From Acidimicrobiia bacterium (GTDB lineage: Bacteria > Actinomycetota > Acidimicrobiia > Acidimicrobiales > Aldehydirespiratoraceae): a stretch of DNA of 46,766 nt. Of this stretch, positions 39,860 through 46,766 are shown piece by piece; position 1 is the stretch's first letter; each line of letters opens with the position of its first letter. The stretch lies in contig JAUIML010000006.1 of assembly GCA_030432715.1 (NCBI GenBank), positions 1 to 46,766 on the forward strand, in the 5' to 3' direction. The translations under genes were made by a program, and so were the position numbers. Under the pieces are notes generated by a model that saw only the letters and a list, made by a program, of their open reading frames with translations, was not told the origin of the DNA and made no database searches.

Positions 39860-39914
39860 GGGAATTGGTCGGCAGTCCACCGACCCTTGGTGGCGCGGCC
39901 GTAGTTTCGCGGTC

Positions 39915-41015
39915 ATGACGTTGCCGCCGCTCGCCTTCGCCCCTGTCCAGGAAACCGATCCGATGGTCGATGCCTGCGGCGACGTCGATGCCAAGTACGT
40001 CTGCGAGCAGGTCTTCGAATGGACGGAGAACAAATTCCTCGCGACCGCAGCAGAGTGGGTGCTCGACCGGCCGATTCGGATCATCCTGATCCTGATCGTC
40101 GCCTGGGTGGTGTCGCGGGTGCTCCAGCGGGCCGTCGCCCGCTTCGTCGAGACGGTGGTGTCGTCTCCGTCCGACGAGCGGTTTCGCTCCCTGCGGGAAC
40201 GGGGACCCGGAAGCCTGCTGATCGAGGAGACCGAGCGCACGCGGGCCAGTTCGAGGGCCGAGACGATCGGGCTGGTCCTGCGCAGCGCGGTGATCGCCGT
40301 GGTGTGGAGCCTCGCCGCCCTCCTGGTGCTCGGCCAGCTCGAGATCGACCTCGCACCGCTCATCGCCGGCGCCGGTATCGGCGGCATCGCCCTCGGCTTC
40401 GGCGCCCAGACCGTCGTGCGCGACTTCCTGTCCGGTCTGTTCATGCTCATCGAGGACCAGTACGGCGTCGGCGACATCATCGACATCGGGCCCGCGACCG
40501 GCACCGTCGAGAAAGTGTCGTTGCGTTCGACGTCGATTCGAGACGTGCAGGGAACCGTGTGGCACGTCCCCAACGGTGAGATCGTCCGGGTCGGCAACTA
40601 CAGCCAACTCTGGTCACGGGCCCTGATCGATGTCGAGGTGGCCTACGACACCGACCTCGATCTGGCCCAGGGGGTCATCCAGCGGGTGGCCGACGAGCTC
40701 TGGGAGGACCCCGACTGGGGAGGCGACGAGGTGATGGAGCGGCCCGAGGTGTGGGGCGTCCAGACCCTGGGTTCGTCGTCGGTCGCGATCCGGCTCGTGG
40801 TCAAGACCGAGCCGTCACAACAGTGGGCGGTCGAACGCGAGTTGCGGCTGCGGCTCAAGAACGCCCTCGACGAGGCCGGCATCGAGATCCCGTTCCCCCA
40901 ACAGACGGTGTGGTTCCGTCACCAGGGAGAGCATCCGATCCCGCCGGCACCGGATCCGTCGACGGTCGCCGTGCACCGACTGGCCGACGCCCACGACGAC
41001 GAGGCGTCGGCCTAA
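39915..41015 (+). CDS. Mechanosensitive ion channel (MscS) family protein
   Basis: 366 residues. An N-terminal extracytoplasmic segment (1-50) precedes three membrane helices (about 54-76, 118-141 and 145-168). The third is the pore helix with the small-residue pattern LIAGAGIGGIALGFGAQTVVRDFLSG. The MscS beta domain follows (DQYGVGDIIDIG, GTVEKVSLRSTSIRDVQGTVWHVPNGEI), with an alpha/beta C-terminal domain ending IEIPFPQQTVWF. It opens under membrane tension to release solutes. The start at ATG 39915 is 55 bp from the right target duplication, so the insertion lies in its upstream region. Its stop codon overlaps the convergent methyltransferase gene by 4 bp. Confidence 0.93.
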   Translation: MTLPPLAFAPVQETDPMVDACGDVDAKYVCEQVFEWTENKFLATAAEWVLDRPIRIILILIVAWVVSRVLQRAVARFVETVVSSPSDERFRSLRERGPGSLLIEETERTRASSRAETIGLVLRSAVIAVVWSLAALLVLGQLEIDLAPLIAGAGIGGIALGFGAQTVVRDFLSGLFMLIEDQYGVGDIIDIGPATGTVEKVSLRSTSIRDVQGTVWHVPNGEIVRVGNYSQLWSRALIDVEVAYDTDLDLAQGVIQRVADELWEDPDWGGDEVMERPEVWGVQTLGSSSVAIRLVVKTEPSQQWAVERELRLRLKNALDEAGIEIPFPQQTVWFRHQGEHPIPPAPDPSTVAVHRLADAHDDEASA

Positions 41016-41689
41016 CCAGCGACCCCCACCGGCCGGCGGCGGACCATGGTCACACCGTCACCGATCGTCAGCTGGGCGACGACGACCCGTTGGTCGGCGG
41101 CCAGGAAATCGTTGAGTTCGCGCAATGCGACGGTGCTCTCGTCGTCGGCCCCGGAGTCGGGCAGCACGTTGCCCGACCAGAGCGTGTTGTCGAACAGGAT
41201 GATCCCGTCGGGGGCGAGCCGCGAGAGGATCTCTTCGTAGTACCCGAGATACGCCGGCTTGTCGGCGTCGATGAACGCGAAGTCGATGGCCGGCTCGGGA
41301 GGGAGCGCTCGTAGCGTCTCGAGCGCCGGGGCGATCCGCAGGTCGATGCGGTCGGCGAGACCCGCCATCTCCCAGTGTTCACGGGCGATGGCCGTCCACT
41401 CCTCGCTGATGTCGCAGCACAGCAGGCGACCGCCCGGGGCCAGGCCCCGGGCGATACACAGCGACGAGTAGCCGGTGAAGGTTCCCACCTCGACAGCGAA
41501 CGACGGGCGCAGCGTGGCGACCAGGAGCTGCATGAACGCCCCCTGGTCGGGGCCGATCTGCATCATCGCCGCGCCACCCGCCCGCTCGGCGGTGGCCGCG
41601 ATCAACGCGGCCAGCACCGGGTCGGGCGTCTCGCTGTGGGCCGCGGCGTAGGCGGCGATCCCCGGCTGCGAGATGGTGGGGCGGGTCAT
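41012..41689 (-). CDS. O-methyltransferase (class I SAM, COMT/CCoAOMT type)
   Basis: 225 residues. AVEVGTFTGYSSLCIARGL (the SAM-binding motif I of this family), LLCCDISEEWTAIAREHWE, DFAFIDADKPAYLGYYEEI (metal-ligand Asp residues) and ILFDNTLWSGNV are the hallmark blocks of cation-dependent catechol or caffeoyl-CoA O-methyltransferases (Methyltransf_3). It transfers a methyl group to a catechol-type hydroxyl; the substrate is unknown. ATG 41689 lies 12 bp upstream of the protease stop region, on the same strand as the protease gene, which precedes it, so the two may be co-transcribed. Confidence 0.92.
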   Translation of the reverse strand: MTRPTISQPGIAAYAAAHSETPDPVLAALIAATAERAGGAAMMQIGPDQGAFMQLLVATLRPSFAVEVGTFTGYSSLCIARGLAPGGRLLCCDISEEWTAIAREHWEMAGLADRIDLRIAPALETLRALPPEPAIDFAFIDADKPAYLGYYEEILSRLAPDGIILFDNTLWSGNVLPDSGADDESTVALRELNDFLAADQRVVVAQLTIGDGVTMVRRRPVGVAG

Positions 41690-41700
41690 GGGGCCTCGGG

Positions 41701-43308
41701 TCAGATGTTGGCGATGAAGGTGGCGAGCGCCTCGTCCGCCGCCTCGAGGTCACGAGGTTCCACCGCCTGGACCTCGACCCGCACGAGATAGTCGGCGTCG
41801 AAGGGCGCCGCCGCGAGCACGATGTAGAACGTGTCGGTGCCGCCGCAGCTTCCCCAGATCTGGAGGGTGCCGCCGTAGAGGCCGTCGTCGTAGGGCTCGG
41901 TGCCCACGTTCTCGCAGACGCCGGAAAGGTCGCGCTCCTGGAGGAGGGCGTCGATCTCGGAAGCGCTGCGGTCGGGCGCCGACTCGACGATGATCCCGGG
42001 CACGTCCCAGGTGTCGTTCCAGCCCTGGAGATCGGGCGACGCCCAGATGCTGGGGCCGAAGTTCGGGTTGGGCTCGCCGTTCACGTCGGCCCATGACATC
42101 GGGATGGAGACCGAGATCAGGCCCTGGTCGTCGGTGACCGTGGTGTAGGTGTAGGGCGCGTCGCCGTTCTGGACGGTGCCGGATCCGCCACCGTTGTTGC
42201 CGGTGGAGCCGCCCGACTCCTCGATGACGGTGCCGGCGATCAGCGGCAGCTCGATGGGGTCGCCGTTGACCTGGCCGCTGAGTACGAGGTCGAGAGAGGG
42301 CCGGTAGACCTCGATGTCCATGGTCGCGTCGTCGCCCTGGGTGCGCAGCACGTCGCAGTAGTCGGCCATGGTGCCGTCGGTGGCGAGTACGAGGTTCTCG
42401 AGCGTGATGAGGATGTCGCCCGGTTCGATGCCCGCCCGGTCGGCCGGGGAGCCGCTCTCGACGCTGGAGATGAAGATGCCCGAGAGGCCACCGTCGTAGA
42501 GCTGGGCCTCGCCGTTGATGCCGAGGGAGTTGACGTTCTCGCCCGCGGCCAACTGGTCGATGATCGGGCGGGCGTCCTGGGCGGCGATCGCGTAGTTCGT
42601 GTCGAACTCGTTGTTGCCCGCGTAGTTCACGCCGACGACGTGGCCGTCTTCGTCGACCAGCGGACCACCGGAGTTGCCGCCGAGGATCCGCGCGTCGTGC
42701 TGGATGACGCTGTCGACCGACGCCCACGAGGTCTCGCCGTCGGCGGCGGTGGAGCCGACGATGCCCGAGGTGAGCGTGTAGTCGAGATTGTCGAAGTCGA
42801 CCTCGTCGGCGGCCGGGAACCCGGCCGAGAAGATGCCGAGGCCCACGGTGACGGGTTCGTCACGGAACCTGAGCGGCGTGTAGCCGTCGCCTTCGAGCTG
42901 GATCACGGCGAGGTCGCTACACTCACTCACGCCGAGCACCTGCGCGTTCATGGGGTCGCCGTCGGAGAAGCTGACGGCGAGGGTCGCGGCGCCCTGGACG
43001 ACATGGTTGTTGGTGACGACGAGCCCGTCCTCGCTGATGAGGAAGCCGGTGCCGGTGAAACCGGCGTTGAAGGCGGCGGCGCCGCCCGCCTGCACGAACG
43101 TGCCCTGGCCCTGGATCTGCACGACCGAGGCTTCGACCTCCGAGATGTCGATTCCGCTGCTCCCGGCTGTCGTCGTCGTGGTGGCGTCCCCATCGGGGGC
43201 TGCGGTCGTCGAGGAGCCGCCGGATGCGTCGACGTCGCCGCCGCCATCGTCCCCACACGCGGCGCCCAACATCGCCAAGGTCATCAGTACCACCACTATC
43301 CGCCGCAT
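41701..43308 (-). CDS. S1C (HtrA/DegP-like) serine protease lipoprotein with PDZ domain
   Basis: 535 residues from ATG 43308; an ATG at 43320 adds four residues, but GGGAG at 43318-43314 supports 43308. The lipoprotein signal ends LGAAC (Cys18), then a Thr/Asp/Gly-rich linker (20-52). The trypsin-like domain has H102 (TNNHVVQG), D132 (CSDLAVIQL) and S213 (GGNSGGPLVD). A PDZ domain (about 268-335: IFISSVESGSPADRAGIEPGDILITLEN) follows. A C-terminal domain of about 160 residues (after GGGSG linker repeats) is beta-rich with paired Cys residues, and I do not recognise it. This is probably a surface quality-control or regulatory protease. Confidence 0.92.
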   Translation of the reverse strand: MRRIVVVLMTLAMLGAACGDDGGGDVDASGGSSTTAAPDGDATTTTTAGSSGIDISEVEASVVQIQGQGTFVQAGGAAAFNAGFTGTGFLISEDGLVVTNNHVVQGAATLAVSFSDGDPMNAQVLGVSECSDLAVIQLEGDGYTPLRFRDEPVTVGLGIFSAGFPAADEVDFDNLDYTLTSGIVGSTAADGETSWASVDSVIQHDARILGGNSGGPLVDEDGHVVGVNYAGNNEFDTNYAIAAQDARPIIDQLAAGENVNSLGINGEAQLYDGGLSGIFISSVESGSPADRAGIEPGDILITLENLVLATDGTMADYCDVLRTQGDDATMDIEVYRPSLDLVLSGQVNGDPIELPLIAGTVIEESGGSTGNNGGGSGTVQNGDAPYTYTTVTDDQGLISVSIPMSWADVNGEPNPNFGPSIWASPDLQGWNDTWDVPGIIVESAPDRSASEIDALLQERDLSGVCENVGTEPYDDGLYGGTLQIWGSCGGTDTFYIVLAAAPFDADYLVRVEVQAVEPRDLEAADEALATFIANI

Positions 43309-43391
43309 CTGCGCTCCCATGTCGTCACCGACTCCTAGACGGTCCGTTTGTCGTGCCCATAGTGCCATGTCGGCGGGCACCGATGCGGGTT

Positions 43392-44639
43392 TCACCGCGT
43401 GCGAAGGAGCTCGCGACCGATCGTGCGGAGTTCGGTCGCTCCGCACAGCGCCAGGGTCTGGCGGGTGCCGTCCGCCAGGAAGTCGAGCAACCAGTCGACG
43501 CCGCGCTCACCGGCGGCGCCGAGGGCATACAGATAGGGGCGACCGGTCATCACCGCGTCGGCGCCGAGGGCCCGAGCCTTGACGATGTCGGAGCCGCGGC
43601 GGGCGCCGCCGTCGGCGATGAGCTCGACGCCGTCGCCGACCGCATCCCGACACGGGGCGACCAGGTCGATCGGCGCAGGTGCGTCGTCGAGTTGGCGGCC
43701 TCCGTGGTTCGAGAGGCACACCCCGTCGACGGCGTGTTCGCAGGCCAGGCGGACATCCGCCACCGACTGCACGCCCTTGATCAGGATCTTGCCGTCCCAG
43801 ATCGATCGCAGCCAGGCGATCTCGTCCCAGGACAGCGACGGGTCGAACTGGCGGTTGATCTGCTCGGCGAGGTCGACGGCCCTCGACCCGTCCTCGGTCG
43901 ACGTCGCGGCACGACTCGTCGCGACATTGGCGAACACGATCGGTTCGTTGCGCAGGAACTGCCATGTCCACCCCGGGTGACGGATGCCGTCGACCACCGT
44001 GCCCGGTCCGAGCTTCGGGGGAAGCGTCATGCCGCGCCGCACGTCGCGTTCGCGGCGCCCGAGCACGGCGGTGTCGACGGTGAGGACCAACGCCTCGTAG
44101 CGCGCCGCTGCCGCCCGTTCGACCATCTCTCGCACGAGACCGCGGTCGCGCCAGGTGTAGACCTGGAACCAGAGACGACGGTCGCCCTCGGCGCCCCACG
44201 GCACCGCGTCGCTCGCGGCGGCGAGTTCCTCGATCGAACGGGTCCCCATGGTGCTCAGCACGTAGGGGATTCCCGCCCGGGCGCACGCGCGGGCGACGGC
44301 CAGCTCGCCCTGAGGGTCGGCGATACGGGTGAAGCCGGTGGGCGCGAGCACGAGGGGCAGGGGAGTGGGGCGACCGAGCAACGTCACCGACGTGTCGACC
44401 CTCGACACATCGCGCAGGACGCGGGGCTCGAAGCCGATTCGGCGATAGGCGGCGACGTTGTCCGCGAGGGTGCGCTCGTCCTGCGCGCCGCCGTCGATGT
44501 AGTCGAACACGCCGGCGGGAAGGCGGCGCTCGGCGATGCGGCGCAGATCGTCGACGTTGGCGACCGAGACGAGTCGGCGCTTCTGTGGATCGGGCTCGAA
44601 GCGACGGAACTGCAGGACGGAGCGCAGCGTCTCCAGCAT
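43392..44639 (-). CDS. lldD: FMN-dependent alpha-hydroxy-acid dehydrogenase (L-lactate dehydrogenase-like)
   Basis: 415-residue TIM-barrel flavoprotein. The N-terminal DYIDGGAQDERT motif, LVLAPTGFTRI, YVLSTMGTRSIEE, WFQVYTWRDRG and ILIKGVQSVADVRLA (Lys binding FMN) are present. The catalytic His312 lies in LSNHGGRQLD with the substrate-binding Arg315, followed by ELIADGGARRGSDIVKARALGADAVMTGRPYLYALG. It oxidises an L-2-hydroxy acid (lactate is typical; mandelate or glycolate are alternatives), passing electrons to the respiratory chain or oxygen. The frame extends far upstream into the ABC gene, but ATG 44639 (MLETLRSVLQFRRFE) shares one base with that gene's stop codon (TGATG) and fits the family. 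Confidence 0.92.
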   Translation of the reverse strand: MLETLRSVLQFRRFEPDPQKRRLVSVANVDDLRRIAERRLPAGVFDYIDGGAQDERTLADNVAAYRRIGFEPRVLRDVSRVDTSVTLLGRPTPLPLVLAPTGFTRIADPQGELAVARACARAGIPYVLSTMGTRSIEELAAASDAVPWGAEGDRRLWFQVYTWRDRGLVREMVERAAAARYEALVLTVDTAVLGRRERDVRRGMTLPPKLGPGTVVDGIRHPGWTWQFLRNEPIVFANVATSRAATSTEDGSRAVDLAEQINRQFDPSLSWDEIAWLRSIWDGKILIKGVQSVADVRLACEHAVDGVCLSNHGGRQLDDAPAPIDLVAPCRDAVGDGVELIADGGARRGSDIVKARALGADAVMTGRPYLYALGAAGERGVDWLLDFLADGTRQTLALCGATELRTIGRELLRTR

Positions 44640-46766
44640 CAGCTGTCGCTTCGGTCGATCGCCCGTTCGTCGGTGCCGAGATAGCTCGCCACGACCAGAG
44701 GGTCGTTGCGCACGCTCTCCGGGTCGCCCTCGGCGATGACCGTGCCGGCCTCGAGGCAGTAGACGCGGTCGCTGATGCTCATGATCAGCGGCATGTCGTG
44801 TTCGATGATGAGCATCGAGGCGCCCATTTCCCGTCGGATCTCCTGGATGAGCGGGCCGAACGCCTCGGTCTCGCGCTGGGCGACACCGGCGGTCGGCTCG
44901 TCGAGGCACAGGACATCGGCACCGACGGCCAGCAGACCGCTCAGCTCGACGATGCGCCGGGTGCCGGTCGACAGGTCCGAGACGAAGGAGTCGGCGTAGC
45001 GACCGAGGCCGAGGAAGTCGATCAGCTCGTCGGCTTCGCTGCGCATGCGGCGCTCGTTGGCCATGTCGAGGAACAGCGCGCTGCGGGCGAACGAGGAGCG
45101 ATGGCGTCCCTCCAGGGCGACCTGCACGCACTCGCGGACGGTCAGCTCGGGAAACAGGGTCGCCGCCTGGAACGTGCGGCCGAGACCGATGGATGCCCGC
45201 GCCGGGGAGGTGAGCGATTCGATGCTCTTGCCGAGCAACTCGATCTTGCCCCGGGCGGGAACGTAGCCGCCGATCGCGTTCATGAGGGTCGACTTGCCCG
45301 CGCCGTTGGTGCCGATCAGGCCGACGATCTCTTCGCGGCCCACCGTGATCGACACGCCCGACACGGCGACGTTGCCGCCGAACCGCACGGTGACGTCGTG
45401 GGTGGCCAGCGTCAGCTCGCGTCCGGTCTCGTCCACCGGGAGGTTCGTGTAGGTGTGGGCGGCCCGGGGCGCCGCAGCCTCGAGGTCGCCGGTGAACCAT
45501 CGGCTGACCAGGGTCGGCCACAGGAAGGGGACGACCGGTTCGAGCAGCAGATAGAGGAAGTAGCCCACCTTGGTGCCGCGGGCGCCGATGTAAGCGGACG
45601 AGGTCTGGGCGACCCTGACCATGACCGAGAGGGCCCAGACGCCCGACACCGCGGCGAGGGCCATGTAGATGCCGAACCAGCCGTTGTCGCCGTCGCCGGC
45701 GAGATGGTCGTAGGCGGCGTAGGCGGTGACGCCGATGCTCGCGACCTTGAGGGCGATGAGGATGCCGCTGAGCACGAACTCGTGCATCGGTGCCGCCCGC
45801 TCGGCCGTGGAGCCGGAGCCGGCGCCCCGGCGCAGAGCGTCGGGCGTGACGGTGGTGCTCGTGTGCTCGAGGTGGCCGTAGTGGCGCTCGGCCCGCACGA
45901 CGATCGAATCGCGCAACCGGTAGAAGAGCTGGACGAACCCGCCGGGGAAGTACATGAGCATCAGCAGGAAGCCGATGCTGCTGGTGAGCAGGCTGATCAG
46001 GGTGTTGTCGGGGAAGAGCGTGGGCAGACCGCGGACCCAGAACGCGCCGATCACGGGGCCGATTACCGAGCCGAGCCCGCCGATCACCACCATGTTCACG
46101 ACCTGGAGCGAGTCGGCGATCTGGAAGTGCGCCTCGCTGAAACGGATCTGACGGGCGGCATTGCCGAAGATGGCGCCGCCGAGGCCGGCGATGCCGCCGG
46201 CCACCGCGAACGCGGTCAGCTTCATCCGTACCGGTGAGACGGTGTAGGCGGATGCGGTGTCGGCGTTGTCACGCACGGCGATGATCGAGCGACCGACGCC
46301 GGAGCGGCGTAGCCGGCCGACCACGATGATGGTGAGGACCAGGCACGCGAGCGCGAAGTAGAAGAAGCTGCGCTGGTCCTTGAGGTGCCACTTCCAGAAC
46401 CAGCCCCGCTCGAACACGACGGAGCTCTCGTTGTTGCTGAAGAAGGGCCGGTTGTAGATGTACTTCTCGGCCGCGATGGCGAACGCGAACGTGGAGATCG
46501 CGAGCATGATGCCGCGGACCCGGAGCGCGCCGACGCCGGTGATGGCGGCGATGCCGGCGGTGAAGAACACGGAGAGGACGATCGAGGGAACGGTCGGGAT
46601 GCCGCTCCACTCGACGTCGAGCAGCCGGTTCTCGCCCCACCCGATGTCGAGCTCGACGCCGCGGTTGAACGCCGCGGCGCTCAGTGCGCCGATACCCGCA
46701 TAGGACATCTGCGCGAGCGAGACCTGACCCGACCACCCGGTGATGACGGTCAGCGACGCGGTCACG
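44639..46766 (-). CDS. LivM-LivG fusion, branched-chain-type ABC transporter, N-terminus cut by window edge
   Basis: At least 708 residues, open to the right edge. The first visible codons (TVITGWSGQVSLAQMSYAGIGAL) are internal to a LivM permease, so the true start lies outside. LivM runs to about 300 (GRSIIAVRDNADTASAY, FAVAGGIAGLGGAIFGNA, VVIGGLGSVIGPVIGAFW). A connector of about 140 residues with two or three more hydrophobic segments (about 325-420) follows. Then comes a LivG ATPase: Walker A GTNGAGKSTLMNAIGG, RTFQAATLFPELTV, signature LSTGTRRIVEL, Walker B VLCLDEPTAG and H-loop IEHDMPLIM. It imports amino or organic acids. The lldD-like gene is coupled to it (TGATG), suggesting uptake of a 2-hydroxy acid; that is inference. 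Confidence 0.92.
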   Translation of the reverse strand, partial: VTASLTVITGWSGQVSLAQMSYAGIGALSAAAFNRGVELDIGWGENRLLDVEWSGIPTVPSIVLSVFFTAGIAAITGVGALRVRGIMLAISTFAFAIAAEKYIYNRPFFSNNESSVVFERGWFWKWHLKDQRSFFYFALACLVLTIIVVGRLRRSGVGRSIIAVRDNADTASAYTVSPVRMKLTAFAVAGGIAGLGGAIFGNAARQIRFSEAHFQIADSLQVVNMVVIGGLGSVIGPVIGAFWVRGLPTLFPDNTLISLLTSSIGFLLMLMYFPGGFVQLFYRLRDSIVVRAERHYGHLEHTSTTVTPDALRRGAGSGSTAERAAPMHEFVLSGILIALKVASIGVTAYAAYDHLAGDGDNGWFGIYMALAAVSGVWALSVMVRVAQTSSAYIGARGTKVGYFLYLLLEPVVPFLWPTLVSRWFTGDLEAAAPRAAHTYTNLPVDETGRELTLATHDVTVRFGGNVAVSGVSITVGREEIVGLIGTNGAGKSTLMNAIGGYVPARGKIELLGKSIESLTSPARASIGLGRTFQAATLFPELTVRECVQVALEGRHRSSFARSALFLDMANERRMRSEADELIDFLGLGRYADSFVSDLSTGTRRIVELSGLLAVGADVLCLDEPTAGVAQRETEAFGPLIQEIRREMGASMLIIEHDMPLIMSISDRVYCLEAGTVIAEGDPESVRNDPLVVASYLGTDERAIDRSDS

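Overview
The window is high-GC, densely packed bacterial DNA with very short intergenic gaps and pervasive ATGA/GTGA stop-start overlaps. Several features point to an actinobacterium of the Acidimicrobiia type: an F420-type LLM oxidoreductase, DUF2510 and DUF2752 proteins, an MMPL transporter, a WXG100 protein with an FtsK/SpoIIIE ATPase, Thr-rich linkers behind lipoprotein signals, and a LexA box of the CGAAC-N4-GTTCG type. The taxonomic placement is inference; there is no rRNA gene in the window. Both edges cut genes: a lipoprotein on the left and a LivM-LivG fusion on the right.

Layout. 1-6265 (minus): lipoprotein, isoleucyl-tRNA synthetase, MMPL transporter. 6360-8928 (plus): an SDR oxidoreductase, then an ECF-like sigma factor coupled to a single-span membrane protein in the anti-sigma position, ending at a large UUCG-capped hairpin. 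9038-13817 (minus): operon of DUF2889 protein, MFS transporter, Zn-type alcohol dehydrogenase, charged hypothetical protein and PhyH-family dioxygenase. 13892-16510 (plus): F420-type LLM oxidoreductase with two crotonase-fold enzymes, a probable acyl-CoA degradation operon. 16650-21029 (plus): a minimal type VII secretion-like pair, WXG100 protein plus a 1358-residue FHA-TM-ATPase protein. 21014-24122: Gfo/Idh/MocA oxidoreductase and an S9 peptidase.

24432-36947 looks like a catabolic and uptake island. A substrate-binding lipoprotein, a fused LivH-LivM permease and a TetR regulator (minus) are divergent from a carotenoid-oxygenase and acyl-CoA-ligase pair (plus). The shared promoter region holds a 13-bp palindrome placed over the plus-strand -35. 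The missing LivG and LivF ATPases sit a little further on, at the tail of a nine-gene minus-strand operon that begins with an HTH-Mop regulator and modA-modB-modC.

36981-39851 is the most interesting segment: a complete IS1595/ISXO2-type element with 25-bp terminal inverted repeats (24/25 matching) and a perfect 8-bp target duplication, GCACATGC. It sits in what would have been an 88-bp divergent promoter region between the mod regulator and an mscS-like gene. Besides its transposase it carries, in the opposite orientation, an overlapping operon of two or three passenger genes of unknown function. These are a nucleotidyltransferase-like protein with a GSFVT motif, a 317-aa coiled-coil protein and a possible 47-aa protein. 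Just upstream lies a perfect LexA/SOS box, CGAACACATGTTCG. The reading I favour is a damage-inducible cargo module (toxin-antitoxin-like or defence-like) carried by an insertion element.

39915-46766: MscS-family channel, O-methyltransferase, S1C trypsin-like lipoprotein protease with PDZ domain, FMN-dependent alpha-hydroxy-acid dehydrogenase (lldD-like), and the truncated LivM-LivG fusion.
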